Both the position numbers and the translations under genes were made by a program. The notes below the pieces were generated by a model that was not told the origin of the DNA, ran no database searches, and worked only from the letters and a program-made list of their open reading frames with translations. A stretch of DNA of 64,000 bases from positions 2,480,001-2,544,000 of the forward strand of contig NC_065562.1 in the NCBI RefSeq assembly GCF_022605725.1. The letters run 5' to 3'. Source of the DNA: Anthonomus grandis grandis. Its lineage: Eukaryota > Arthropoda > Insecta > Coleoptera > Curculionidae. Of this stretch, positions 10,310-21,973 are shown piece by piece; position 1 is the first letter of the stretch; the number at the start of each line of letters is the position of its first letter.

Positions 10310-10755
10310 TATGATTGTCTTTAATTATCAATGCAGAAATACCATCGTTTGTACATGAAACCTTGCTTTTAAGAGAATTTATTTGCATTATCAATTCATT
10401 TACCGTGATTTCCGAGAAACTCGCTGGATTATAAAGAGTAGGCTTACTAAACACATATTTATTTTTGTGTATTTTTTCACTAAGGTTTTTTCCCGATATT
10501 ACAGTAATAGGTCAGAAATTTTCGAGATATTTTGTCTTTTTCAGTTACTTCCTTACCATTTTCAATTATAGAGTTTATAATTACATTTTTATTTACAGTT
10601 TCGTTGGTTACTTCCCTGACAGTTTCCCATATTTTTTTTGTATCGTTTATGTTTGTATTTAATTTGTTTTTAAAAAATAAATATTTAGCTCTTTTAATTA
10701 ATTTAGTGAGGACATTTCTGTGGAGTCTGTAAGTTTTGTGTGTTTGGAAATTTAA
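10310..10755 (-). pseudogene. Non-LTR ORF2 linker and RT N-terminus, 5' part of the split gene
   Basis: Minus-strand text THKTYRLHRNVLTKLIKRAK, then IWETVREVTNE, then SEITVNELIMQINSLKSKVS ending DGISALIIKDNH at the TA where the mariner inserted. This is the region between endonuclease and RT in jockey/CR1-type ORF2. A stop and a frame change occur near 10490. Upstream endonuclease is not present before the palindrome at 10781. Confidence 0.75.
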
Positions 10756-10780
10756 GGGATGTTTCAGGGTCAGCCTCCTT

Positions 10781-10823
10781 AGTAATGTATTTTAAATAAA
10801 ATGGTTATTTAAAATATATTACT
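10781..10823. repeat. Small palindrome
   Basis: AGTAATGTATTTTAAATAA (10781-10799) is nearly the reverse complement of the stretch ending at 10823, with a 5-base centre. No function is visible. Confidence 0.5.
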
Positions 10824-10950
10824 AAACACGTATAAGAAAGAAACATATTCTTCTAATCCCCAAGAATAATAATATAGTAGGGAAAAAAAGGCTTTTCCTA
10901 CAATATAGCGGCAAGTATTATAGTCTGGGAGGCAGTGACGATTTTTGGTA

Positions 10951-13900
10951 CCGTAAAACCCCATAACATTGAACACTTTTCGGCTTTCGTTTTTTGCAGA
11001 TTCTTAACAATATACAATAGAGAAATAGTATTGTATATATAATATATTGGGGGGACCAACAATACCTTTAAATATATAGAACAAAAGTATAGTTTACATT
11101 TAGGAAAGTAACACCCTTTTTTTTTTTTAAAAATAGGGTTCAATGTTATGGGTACAGAGACATAACTTTGAACGAAGCTTTAAAATCACTTTAATGTTCA
11201 ATTTATTGCGCCGTAATTGTTTCATTGAACAAAAAAAAGCATATATTATGTGTATCTACATAAAAAAACTTGCAATGAAATTAAACACTCATAAAATTAT
11301 TAATAGATATTTATTGAAATAAACAAATAAACGAATTGTTTAACAAAACGCAAATAAACAAATAAAAGGTGCATAGGTTAGATATTACCTAAAGATACAA
11401 AAGATTAGGTATTAATTAAACATAAACATAACATTAATTTTTTTTGTTAACAAAAAATAACAAATACCCGTAAATACCACTCACGCCAACTAAATCATAA
11501 TTATTCATGTATTACCTAAAAAAATAACATAAATAGGTATTACCTAGGTTAGATACTAATTAAAAGGAAACAAATTTTCTTTTTTCGGCAGAGGGCAGGT
11601 TGAGATCAGAAGTGAAAGGACCTGTATGATAGCACCTGTAAGAAAAATTATAGTAGCAATAAAATTATATCCAAAAATGTAATAAAAATAGTAATACCTA
11701 ATAAATATTTCCTAAATCTTCATTGAAAGAAAAATGCCCCCTAAACTTTGTAGGATTTTTTAATCTGCATTTTATTTGGCTACAATCAATAGAAGATATG
11801 TCTTCCACTTGAGGGAAAATAAAAGTTGAGGGTTTTTGCCCATATCGTCGAAGACAACTCACTTTAAAGCCGCTTTCATCCTTGGAAATGATTTTTGAGA
11901 CGAACACTTTTTATGCCTACCTCTTTGTTCCTTCGTTGTATATAAATTCGGCCAATACAAAATTGTAGGCAGGAAAATCAGAAACTGTTTGAAAAGAAGG
12001 GCCGTAGGTTGAAGTCTCTAATGGAGCGCAAACCTTTGATGTCTGCCCAGGGGACTTCGGTGAAACAGAAGCTAAAGAAGCACTTTCCTCAGAGCCGCTT
12101 AAGCACAAGGTTTCTTGTTTTTTTTGGACAATGGTAAGAAGATCTTCTTCTTCTGACGAGTCCATATACACAATATTATTAGAATCGCTGCTATCGCTTT
12201 CTTCTGACGAGACTGACGATCGGTTATAATTTTTTAAATCTTGCTTTTTGTTTTCCAAAGTTTTTCTGGCAGCTCCTTTGCTGGTTGATGAGATGTTATT
12301 CTGTGGGTTGAGATCTTCAAAGGCGATACTTTTTCCAGGAGCTACGTCTATTTTAGACCTTTTTCTGGCAGGGGCATTGGTATTTCTTTCTCCGTATCTC
12401 ATATTCATTAACATATTTAAAACGACATCCGAAACCACCTGAGAACTACTAGGATCATTATTTTCATTGGGCTCTTTCGGAAATCGACCTAATACTTCCT
12501 CAGGGTTCCATGGATAAATCCCGCATTTCTTGAATCCGAATACCAAGTTATCGGACTTGCAATCTGGTGTAACAGCAACACAACGATTTCAATAATCGAG
12601 GAAATATTTCTTTTGGTAACACTTGCGACTTTTTTTTTAGCGACTGTTTCCATGTATCTAATATGGATCTCCACTTTCACTTTAAAGACCCATAAAAGGC
12701 AACATCTAGCGGCTGAGTGATGTGGGTAGAATTTTTGGGAAGACAACAAAATGAAATATTGTTTTCTTGAACTGCTCGCATTACCTCTTCAGAGAAATGA
12801 CTTGAGAGATTATCTCACGACTCGCCCTTCAATGTTTTTTCGAAAAGGTATAAATGAATTTAGAAACCAATCGGAAAAAATATCGTCGCTCTTACTGCGA
12901 TTATATTGGGTATTTTTTGGTCCTCCTTCAGTCCAGGTTTGCCACAGATTTTCAGCCTTATATACTACGTACGGTGGGAGTATACGTCCATCCGCAGATC
13001 CACAGAACATTACGGAAATGCTACTTTTCGATGAATCTCTGATGCGTTCGGGGTATTTTATGCCTCTTGGAAAAATACATTTTTTCGTCCCCGGGTCATC
13101 TGACAAATTTGTCTCATCATAATTAAATATCCTGTTTGGAGGTAAAGGCTCACCGTTTTCAAAAACTATTTCTTTTAAATTGGAAAAGTATTGCGTCATT
13201 TTCTCAGGTGTTATGCTTGCCTTAGATTTTTTCAAATTTTGACAAATTCTTAAAGTGAGATCATTTTTGTGTCTTCTAATAAATCTGAGACACCACTTCT
13301 TACTGGGCAACTTATTTTCAGGCAGTTGAGGAGCATCTATTCCGTGCTTAAGGATTAGTTGCTGTACCAAGTGAGGCAAATCTGTATAATCAAATGGAAA
13401 ACCCCATTCACTTACAAGTAGGACATGTTGCACAATAGCATTTTCCAATTCTACCGGAAGGACAAATGGTTTTCCAATTTTTCCAGTGTGGCGTTTGTTT
13501 AACTTATTGGACAATGTGCGTTTTGGAAAACCGTATTGTTTACTCGCCTGACAAAGGCTAATTCTTTTATTTTTTATCATATTCAGCACCTTTTCAAGAT
13601 TTTCTTTATCTTGGGAATTATTATAGCGCTGGTATTTACGTTTTAGATTTTCCGCCGACATTAATGCAGTCTAAAAGAAAAAAAGTCCTATATTAATATT
13701 ACTTCCCTGTTTTAAAAATGCACCCATAACTTTGAACAGCCGTCCAAAGTTATGGGCAGTTATTGAAATTTAGAGGTTAGGTTATAAAATGTAACTTTAA
13801 AAAAATTATACCCCAAAATTCAAGTTTACCCATATACTTACGTACGTACTTACCATATACGGTTTTATAAGACCCTAGAGCTCCCAACAAATACAAACAA

Positions 13901-14176
13901 AAGTCTTTACAACAACTGTGTGGTCAGTGGTAAGTTAAAGTTTTCGCACTACAAATTTACCGGCACTTTTAGACAAACCGTTCAATGTTTTTAGGATGAA
14001 TAATATAAATCGAAACGTCAAATGCGCTGAAGGAATGTATTCGTGTAGGATTGGTCTAACGTATCGAACAGTGTTTGTCGATATTATAAATTGTCTAGGC
14101 GTGATGTTAAAGATAATATGCTTTTATGGCTTTTTGTTCAAAGTTATATGGCGTTCAAAGTAATAGGGTTTTACGG
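10951..14176 (-). mobile_element. Pogo-like DNA transposon
   Basis: Ends read CCGTAAAACCC inward from both 10951 and 14176, flanked by TA (10949-10950 and 14177-14178). The word CATAAC(T/A)TTGAAC recurs just inside both ends, in both orientations. The enclosed minus-strand gene is a pogo-type transposase. 3226 bp, a normal size for an autonomous member, but the gene is broken. Confidence 0.85.
11698..13661 (-). pseudogene. Pogo/Tigger-like transposase with extended C-terminus
   Basis: Starts at the ATG at 13661. Residues 1-60 are a psq-type helix-turn-helix (ISLCQASKQYGFPKRTLSNKL); a CENP-B-type DNA-binding segment follows (KKWCLRFIRRHKNDLTLR). The catalytic residues are FNYDETN, then DNLSSHFSEEV (after a frameshift near 12815), then TQPLDVAFYGSLK near 12700, a DDD triad. 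A further frameshift near 12690 leads to the KCGIYPWNPEEVL block, a serine/acidic linker (SSEESDSSDS), and a C-terminal module (SCLRRYGQKPSTFIFPQVED) ending at 11698 in another frame. At least three frameshifts make it non-functional. Confidence 0.85.
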
Positions 14177-14459
14177 TACTTTTCTCGAAGTCAGCAAACA
14201 ACGATAGAATTATTCGGTTTGTTATTCTAAGTAAAATTTATATACTGGGTGTTCAGGAACTCTAGCGACAAACCTTACAGGGTGATTCTCCAACAAAAAA
14301 TAAGATTTTTTTATATGAATGTATGTCCTAAACGTTCTTACTCGAATCTACAGGGTGTTCAGAATAAAAATTTTTTTTCTTTGAAATATGTTTTATGAAA
14401 ATATGTTTTATGCATCAGGCGTCCGTAAGGGGTTTATCATAAATATTTTGTAATAAAAA
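14177..14459. other. Transposon-end debris
   Basis: Several CAGGGTG words (14279, 14352 and a variant at 14257) typical of mariner-like termini, in no complete arrangement. No gene. Confidence 0.4.
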
Positions 14460-14893
14460 ATCATTAAGAAAGAAAGAAAAAAAGAAAGAAAGAAAATGTG
14501 CTCTATTACGTAAGACAAAACAAAATCTTGTGTACAAGCATCCTAAAAATTAAAAAATTCCAAATTTACTTTAAATTTCAAATTTTAAACAAACATAACA
14601 TCTAAAACATTTTACCATAAAATTTACACACATTACCAAAATTAATTATAACAAAACAAAAATAAAATGAAAAAATAAAAAAAAAGCATCTTTTTGATAA
14701 ATTTGATTAAAAAATAAGTAAAGCTGTCAATAAAACAGAATTTAGAGGAAGTAAATTAAAATATTTAATAGGAAACAAAACTAAAACACTAAAATGATGT
14801 CAGAGCACAGGTCAAAAGGTATCATTAAAAAAATCGTCAAGGCTATAATATGCCCTGGATAATAAAAGTGATTTTAATTTCATTTTGAATTTC

Positions 14894-16393
14894 TTAACTT
14901 TCTAAAATTTGTCTGATACATAGAGGAACATGGTTGTAATTTTTTTTGCTAAGGTATATAAGTGAGTTCTTGGTGAGGGAGAATGTAGGGATTGGTAAGT
15001 GAAAATCGTTAACCTGGCGAGTCATATGACCGTTAGAGGGAGGTTTAGGACATTTATGAATAAGAGTAGCTGTTTCTAAGATAAAAAGAGAAAAAAAAAT
15101 TAGGGGTTTTTGAGATATAAAGAGAGGTTTACAAGAATCTCTTAACCCAGCGGAACATAGGTATCTATCTGCCTTTTTTTGAATCACAAAAATTATGTTT
15201 AATAATCCCTTGTTGTTTAAACCCCAAAAAGGCAAGCCATAACAAAGATGGGACTCAATAAGAGAAAAGTACACTGAACGTGCAACTACCCCTCCCAGCT
15301 CATGCCCCGCCATTCTTACTGCAAAGCATCCAGAGGATAATGTTGATGCAAGATTTTGGATATGATCTTCAAAGCGAAGGCGACCATCAATGGTAACACC
15401 AAGGAACTTACAGCTTTCTTTGTATTGCAAGGGGGAGTTTTCACTAAACATAAGGCCCTCAACGTCACACTTAAATCCCATAATAAAGGTTTTGCCCACA
15501 TTAAATACAAGCCTGTTTGCAGCACACCACTCCGATAAAATCTTAAGATCCTTAAAAACCTGGGCTCTAACATTATCAGAATCTCTATGATTCCATAAAA
15601 TGGTGGTATCATCAGCAAACTGAACCACTTTGCCCTGCAGTTTTAATGAACCCAAATCATTTACATAGAGCAAAAATAATAGTGGTCCTAACACTGAACC
15701 CTGAGGTACTCCAGTTTTAAGGGATCTGGAATCGGATAAACATCCAAATACTGTAACTATTTGGGTACGATTAGACAAATAGAATTCCAGCCATTGTAAT
15801 GTCACACCTCTAAAGCCATAATTATTGAGCCAAGAAAGCAGTATTCCATGATCTACACAATCAAATGCCTTGGATAAATCGCAAAACACTGCCGCCGCGG
15901 ACTCTCCAGAATTTAAGGACACATAGACACTCTCCAAAAAGCCAAAAACAGCGTCATGAGTCCCTTTTCTCGTTTGAAATCCAAACTGATTTGCAGATAA
16001 AATGCAATTATGTTGCAGAAAAGACAAAATTCTGATTTTTGCAAGTTTTTCAACTAACTTGTGGAGGGTAGATAATATAGAAATTGGACGGAAATTACAA
16101 GGCTCACTCAAATCTCCACCCTTATAAAGAGGGATAACCACTGCCTCTTTCAAACATGCTGGAAAGATGCTATTATGAAAGGAATTGTTTATGGAAGAAG
16201 CTAAGGCACTCAATGCTGAGTCAGGCAAAAGGACAAGTAATTTTGATGATATTCCATCAGCTCCAACTGATTTATGGTTTTTTAAGCTTTTAATTACATC
16301 TTCAACGTCAGCAAGGCTAACAGGATAAAAGAAAAAAGAATTTTGAACTGACACTTGTTGAATATAATGCAAAGGATCAATATTAGTATTCAC
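14894..16393 (-). CDS. Non-LTR reverse transcriptase, long open frame
   Basis: 499 codons without a stop, the best preserved RT here. Order: SLKNHKSVGADGIS (RT0/1), EAVVIPLYKGGD, CNFRPISILSTLHKLVEKL (RT2), QFGFQTRKGTHDAV, AAAVFCDLSKAFDCVDHGIL (first catalytic D), GVPQGSVLGPLLFLLYVNDL, the catalytic QFADDTTILW, KTFIMGF, KFLGVTIDGRLRF, then the C-terminal domain with FWGLNNKGL. All catalytic aspartates are present. The start used (GTG at 16393) is only where the frame opens; a 14-base tandem duplication just upstream puts the preceding linker out of frame. Clade by motif: jockey/CR1-like. Confidence 0.88.
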   Translation of the reverse strand: MNTNIDPLHYIQQVSVQNSFFFYPVSLADVEDVIKSLKNHKSVGADGISSKLLVLLPDSALSALASSINNSFHNSIFPACLKEAVVIPLYKGGDLSEPCNFRPISILSTLHKLVEKLAKIRILSFLQHNCILSANQFGFQTRKGTHDAVFGFLESVYVSLNSGESAAAVFCDLSKAFDCVDHGILLSWLNNYGFRGVTLQWLEFYLSNRTQIVTVFGCLSDSRSLKTGVPQGSVLGPLLFLLYVNDLGSLKLQGKVVQFADDTTILWNHRDSDNVRAQVFKDLKILSEWCAANRLVFNVGKTFIMGFKCDVEGLMFSENSPLQYKESCKFLGVTIDGRLRFEDHIQNLASTLSSGCFAVRMAGHELGGVVARSVYFSLIESHLCYGLPFWGLNNKGLLNIIFVIQKKADRYLCSAGLRDSCKPLFISQKPLIFFSLFILETATLIHKCPKPPSNGHMTRQVNDFHLPIPTFSLTKNSLIYLSKKNYNHVPLCIRQILES

Positions 16394-16421
16394 ATTAAAG
16401 TAATAATATTAAAGTAATAAT
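16394..16421. repeat. 14-base tandem duplication
   Basis: ATTAAAGTAATAAT occurs twice head to tail (16394-16407, 16408-16421). Removing one copy joins the RT frame to upstream linker codons, so this looks like a frame-breaking slip. Confidence 0.7.
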
Positions 16422-16804
16422 CATTTAAGCTTCTGGTTCTAAAACTTTCTTGTGAGAATGCCTGAAGTCATTTATAATTGACCACTGCATTTTTTAAAAT
16501 AAATTTTATTTTTTAAATTCCTGTTTAGTTTTGAGCAAATTTGTATTTTTAAGGCATAAATAAATAAAAACCTTTTTTTGTGAATGCACATTTCAATAAA
16601 TTAGCATATTTCACTATTATTAAAAGTTCTTTAAATTTTGTTAGTAGGCTAAAAATAAAATGACAGAAACAAAAACAAGTTTGATGTAGTTCTTTTAGTA
16701 ATTTAACTGTAAATATTTTCGTGTAAATATTTTTTTTATTTTAAGATTTTGACTTTAATAATGGTTTATTTTAAATGCATTTAGTTTATGGCGAATCGCA
16801 GTAT
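16422..16804. other. No gene seen beyond RT linker remnant
   Basis: The first about 70 bases resemble the RT linker on the minus strand (WSIINDFRHSHKKVLEPEA). The rest is AT-rich with nothing recognised. Confidence 0.4.
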
Positions 16805-17640
16805 AATGCTAAATTAGCTCAATGCAGGTATGCTGATAAATATCAGACATCTTTAAGAGATTCTTCATTTCATGTGAAACTCTACCCATAATAGAAGAAC
16901 AATTTAATAAGGATTTAGAAAATATAGATAACTTTTCCTGCGACCATAATTTGAAATTAAATTCGTCTAAATCATGTGTAATTTTTCTGGGTGGTGGAAA
17001 GAACGGCCTTAATGCAGCAACAACTTTAAATGCAAAGATTCGTAATGAGCAGCTACCAGTAACTCCTAAGTACGAGCGGTCAAAAACTTAGGAGTATACC
17101 TTGATAGCGGTATTTCATTTCAAACACATATAAAGAATAAGTTCAAAATTGCATACATGCGCTTAAGAAAACTTTACGGCTTAAAAAATCATTTACTTCC
17201 TAAAACTAAATATTTTTTATGTAACACACTTGTTTTATCCTTATTTGATTATTGTGATGTGGTATATTCGGATTCATTGACTGAAGACTCCAATACAAAA
17301 ACTTCAGAATTGTTGTATGCGTTTTTCTTACAAAATTCCATTTAGAAGTCACATTTCTTCTTATTTAAACAATAACTTAATTCTAAATATGAAAAATCGT
17401 TGAAAATATCACATGTATTCTTTCGTGTATAAAGTTATGAAAACTAGGGAGCCATTATATTTAGCTAACAATTTTACAAATTTTCTTCATGAGCATTACT
17501 GAGCAACACTAGATTTATAAATTTATTTTAAATACCACAACATAGAACAGCAAATTTTCAAAAATCTTTTGTTTTTGTCGCCTCTCAACTTTGGAATAGA
17601 CTACTTAATCTAACAATACTTAATCTATAATAAAAATTAA
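16805..17640 (+). pseudogene. Non-LTR reverse transcriptase, C-terminal half
   Basis: Plus-strand pieces: a degenerate palm region, EEQFNKDLENIDNFSCDHNL, KLNSSKSCVIFLGGG, NLGVYLDSGISFQTHIKNK, KIAYMRLRKLYGLKNHLL, VLSLFDYCDVVYSDSLT, then scattered C-terminal words to about 17640 (SPLNFGID). Several stops and frame changes. CR1/jockey-like. The sequence ends close to the inverted repeat of the next transposon (17672), which may have inserted into it. Confidence 0.7.
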
Positions 17641-18423
17641 AAGAGCCAAGCTCGATTTTCTATTACCATCTCTAGTATATTCATAGAGCAGCGGCCACTG
17701 AGTTAAACAAATGCAAGCACGATGCACGATGCCAACGCGTGATCAACGGGACATTTTTTTTTAATTAAGATTTTTTTTTGTTTTTCGAGGTATTTGCTAG
17801 TCTTAAAGCCTTAAAAAACGATTGCAAGGCCAGCAATCAGCCACATCTCAAAAATTAAGTTAAGAGAATATTTATATGATATGAAAAATATGTTATAATT
17901 TTTTTATTACCTAGGCAGTTTTTAATGACTAAAAAGAAATTTCAGTAGACTGATTGACTAAGAGTAATGAAGTTATAGCATATACTAAAAAAGGTGCCAC
18001 GTACGAAGTATTGAGGTAATATCATAAAATAATAGTTTCAATCATAAATAAAGGTGAATTTTACATATGAATTTTTGCATAATTACATATTTTTTTACAA
18101 TAGGTATTTATGCAATAAATATGTAAAGAAAGACTTTTTTTACAATCGTAAATGTTGACGCATAAACTGTCGAATGCGACAATCACATGAGTAAGCTAAC
18201 AATCGCATAAGCAAGGTAAAGCACTTTCCTTAAGCTCCAAAAGCGTACGCAAAGTGGCAACTTTATGCACCGTAAAGTTTTACTGTAATATAACTTGAGT
18301 ACTATTTTATGTTGCCCATTTTCACATGAAAAACTAGTCCATGTCACTTTCGCTAGATAAGGAACTGCTATCTCCCAATGGTATTACCAGTCTCTCAACT
18401 GCTTCATCCATAATGTTATCTAA

Positions 18424-20472
18424 TTACCACATATTTTGTTCGATTTTTTTTATGTGTTCGATACATTTTTTCCAATTTTCGGAAGTGATTCGTGCTACGG
18501 CCTCATGAAATAGCATCTGAACATCTGCAAACTTATATGTCGTATTTTTTTCTGCAACATATCCCTTAATATTGGCCAAGAAAAGTTCTATTGGGTTTAA
18601 TTTACAGTGGTATGGCGGAAGTCGAAGAACTGTCTTGTGATGCGTCTTGGCCATTTCATCAACAATATAACAATTGAATTTACTCTTATTACTGTCGACG
18701 AGTTTTAAGAGTTGGGCTTTTATCATATTGTCATTATATTCAATGTTTTTTTGTTGAAGCCAATCCTGAATATCAGCTTTTTTTGAAGCTGTCGTTGGTA
18801 CTTTTTCCATCTTTCGTAAATGGTAGGAGGCATTATCTAATACAATAACTGCATTGTCTTCAAGCTTGGAAAGTATTCCCTCAAACCATTTTTCAAAGGA
18901 AGTACCATCCATTTTCTCATGATAGTCGCCACTTTTTTTTGACTGAAATGCCCAAAGTCCATCAGGAACAAACCCGTCCTTACTACCAACATGACAGATG
19001 ATTAGCCTTTGTCCCTTTCCTAAAAAAAATTATTTACCAGTCTCAGTATCTATGTATAAAAAATATGCTAAGTATAACAAATGTGTCATTAAAGAACAAC
19101 AAAAAAATTAAACAAAAAAGTATTGAAATATTTTAATAAATTAATTTAACCTATTTTGTAACCAAAAATATTAAATTGACACTTGAAGTGATGCGACAGA
19201 TATATTATTAAAGTAAATCTAAAAAGTCTTCTTTAAATATACAGGGTGTCATAACAAAAACGCAACGTCGGCTTTTTGGAACCCTTTTTTTAAAATAAGT
19301 TCTCGGAGAAGTTGATTTTTTTTAATCTGCGGAAAAACATTTTTTTTATTCAGTTCCACCCAGTGTTCCAGAAGACCAAGGTTTCGTTTTGTTTGTAATA
19401 CCCTGTACACATTTAAATTTACGCATACTCAAATAGCGAAGAGTAAATAACCCTTTTCGAAAAGAAAATAAATTTAACGTGGCGTTTTAATTAATGTCTT
19501 TTAATAAAAAAATATTTATTTTTTTTTAAATATTAAAAAAAGTACCTCTTTCAGTGCAAAAAGCTTTACTTTAATGCATTGGTAAGGAAATTTTTTTTAC
19601 ACGCCATGTAAAAAGTTAATTAACCAATTATCCTACATCAATTTGGCAAATTTAGATAGATATACGTATTTTTGTTCGTAAAAAAAATGTTGTATAACAT
19701 ATTTGTGAGAAGTGCGTTAAAAATCACTTCTTTCGTTCCGCCGTCCGCGTGCCTTAAACGAGCACTTTTCACACTTATATCATTGTTATTATTATATCAC
19801 AATTACATTATTTCACCTGACGGATGTTTTAACCCTGTAGATAGTCCTTTGAGAACTGCTTGACGCGAGGAAGTAATGGAATTATCCATCCAAGCTCTAG
19901 ACTTAGCGTGCCCAGCGTTGATCCACGCTTCATCCAAATAATATATGTTGTTATTTTCTTGCCGGAATGTTTTAATTTTGTTAAGTATTACCTTCTCCAA
20001 TACTTAATATCGTTTCGGTCCATGAGAAAACTATTTCTTTCACGTTTTCCATATTTAAAATTTAACTTCTTCAATCTTTTGTAAAAAGTGGTTTTTTTGA
20101 AATTATGCAAATCATTGTCCTCATTAACAACCCTTAACACTTTTTCTATTGTTGGAAGTTCATTCTTGAAAAAAAACTCATGAACTTTTCTACGAATAGC
20201 GTTCTTTTCAATATCAAGCAATATATCAAACTTGGTCGTTAGGTTTTCGAACTCTTTAGGCTCTGAAACACCACCAGTTTTCTTCCAACTCCTGTCTAAC
20301 TTGCGACATTATTGGCAATATCATCTATCATCGTTCCAAAATTTCCATTTTGAATGTGTTCAAACTTAATTATTTTGTTGCTTTATCAAAATGTCCTTTT
20401 TTCACTCTCTTTTTTGGAGGGCTTGAATTAATATTTCCAGAAACTTCGTCTCCGGTATCCGTACTCGACATT
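18424..20472 (-). pseudogene. IS630-like DDE transposase, intron-containing, frameshifted
   Basis: The ATG at about 20472 opens SSTDTGDEVSGNINSS followed by the nuclear-localisation string PPKKRVKK. A DNA-binding part is interrupted by stops (20270-20375). Then comes IRRKVHEFFFKNELP and, after a one-base frameshift near 19990, the catalytic YYLDEAWINAG. Exon 1 ends at a CAG|GTGAAA donor near 19817. The 3' exon starts after a T-rich AG acceptor near 19022 (KGQRLIICHVGSKDG), and holds the second D in VLDNASYH and the E in KLNPIELFLANIKG. The frame joins across the intron as HPSG|KGQR. The 162-residue final frame ends at 18424. DDE with long D-E spacing, unlike DD34E. Confidence 0.75.
19242..19405. 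mobile_element. 164-bp MITE in the transposase intron
   Basis: Ends CAGGGTGTCATAAC and, inverted from 19405, CAGGGTATTACAAAC, flanked by TA (19240-19241, 19406-19407). It lies wholly within the intron of the IS630-like transposase. Confidence 0.65.
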
Positions 20473-20785
20473 TTATTATTGTTAATAATTTAACACCAAC
20501 AACTAACTTTAACAATAACATCCAACGACATCAAACATAACAAAACAACAACGATCACAAAATAACAAATTAACTAAAAACGCCTTCAATAACAATCAAT
20601 AAACACCTGATGCTATCAAAATAAACTGGGAAATGCAACCCGACTCTGTAAAAAAGCGACATCAAACGGCCCGGATATCACATGGGCCATCTGACCAATA
20701 GCAAGTGGAGCACGTGTTTTGACGCCGCTGATCACGCGAACGGGCTTGTTTGGGTGTTTGGCCGCTGCTCGATGAATGTAGTATA

Positions 20786-21133
20786 GTATTTATTGTTATA
20801 AATATTAATTAATTTACCTTTCCTGCATATCCAGAACCTCCACCTGCTTAGCCTTTCTTAAATATGATACTCAACATATGCATGTCTCGATTAATTAAGA
20901 AAATCTTTTTTTTTACTTTTAAGGTTTTTGAAGGGCTATGCCACACAGGTTCTATCTTATGATGAACCTTTGTAAACGGTTCTCTATAATCGAGGCATGG
21001 TCCTATTTATCATGTATTTGGTAAGTTGTACAACATATGAATATTATTATGCTACAATTTTGTATATGATTATTTATTTACCTTCATGATGAATACATTT
21101 GTTTTGAATTTGAATTTGAATCTATTGTACTCT
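20786..21133. other. No gene seen
   Basis: AT-rich flank. A short TTGAAT run (about 21096-21117) precedes the mariner-like coding remains. Confidence 0.4.
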
Positions 21134-21716
21134 ACGTTTAAAGCACTTCATCAGCAGTTGAAAGAGACCGGATCAGTAATTCCAAAGAGCCATGAGACAG
21201 GAAGACACCCCATTATTAACGTTGATGATGAGGAAATTATTTTATCGACCATTGAAGTAAATCCTGAAATTAGTATAAGAAGGCTTGCTGCGGTTAATCG
21301 TTTGTCAAAATCATCTGTGTGAAATATTTTACATAAAGAGAACCTCTATCCATTTCATTTTCAAACAAAATTCAGGCACTGTTGGAACGAGATTTTTCCC
21401 CCCGTTTAGAATTTTCCCACTGGCTCCAAAATAAAAAAAAACCCGCAATCAGTTTTTTTCCAAGATTTTGTTTAGTGATGAATCCCTTTTTACTAAGAGT
21501 GAAACTTAATATTCATAACGACCATTATTCAGTGTTATCAAATGTTAAAGAAAACCCTCACGTTTTTAAAGAAGCCCATTATCAACACAGATTTAAAATT
21601 AATGTTTGGATAGGAGTAATTGGTAATATTTTATTAGGACCCGTCAAACTGCCTGATTGCTTAAACGCTAATGAATATTTAATTTTTTTACAAAACATTA
21701 CCACAACTCAGCGTCG
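21134..21716 (+). pseudogene. Old mariner-like transposase, 5' part of a split gene
   Basis: TFKALHQQLKETGSV, then RRLAAVNRLSKSSV with a TGA at about 21320 where W is expected, then NILHKENLYPFHFQ. After a frameshift come ALLERDFSPRLEF and a damaged catalytic region (the first D is not clear), then HRFKINVWIGVIGNILLGP and ANEYLIFLQN. It breaks at the hAT target site CCACAACT (21701-21708) and resumes at 36707. Relation to the DD41D elements is inferred from the shared VPL, GGP and WPP-type landmarks in its 3' half. Confidence 0.75.
21701..21708. repeat. hAT target-site duplication, left
   Basis: CCACAACT, repeated exactly at 36707-36714 on the other side of the hAT element. Confidence 0.85.
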
Positions 21717-21973
21717 GATTGGTGGCATAAGGGCCTACCGGGCAGAGACCTCAATGGGGCCCAGAAAACTGGGTATTTTATCTACTCATGGAAAAAAAAA
21801 CAAAAAAAAGTTTAAATTATTATATATTAAAACAAAATCAAAGAACATATTCTATTATCTGCAGTATACTAATTAAAGCTACGTTAACAGATATCAGGAA
21901 CTCAAGCTCTAGTCCTATAAAATTATAACATAAAATGACAAAAAAACAAAAAGTGAAATTTATAAAAACTTAC

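Larger units (their letters stand above)
14460..16430 (-). mobile_element. 5'-truncated jockey/CR1-like non-LTR retrotransposon
   Basis: A long open RT (14894-16393) is followed on the minus strand by a 3' untranslated region of about 400 bases. This ends in a (TTTC)n tract, seen on the plus strand as GAAA repeats at about 14464-14497, a plausible 3' tail. Upstream of 16393 only a few codons of linker remain (DYYFN), so the 5' part including the endonuclease is missing. Confidence 0.75.
17672..20785 (-). mobile_element. IS630/Tc1-mariner-like DNA transposon
   Basis: GAGCAGCGGCCA at 17686-17697 is repeated inverted at 20759-20770, with further similarity outward (TTCAT) to about 17672 and 20785. 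A second inverted pair, GCGTGATCA, lies inside at 17737-17745 and 20729-20738. It encloses a spliced DDE transposase on the minus strand. The exact ends and duplication are not resolved. Confidence 0.7.

Noticed and set aside
10898..11143. 81-residue minus-strand frame at the left end of the pogo-like element
   Set aside because: Overlaps the terminal repeat and a poly-T run; no similarity to transposase.
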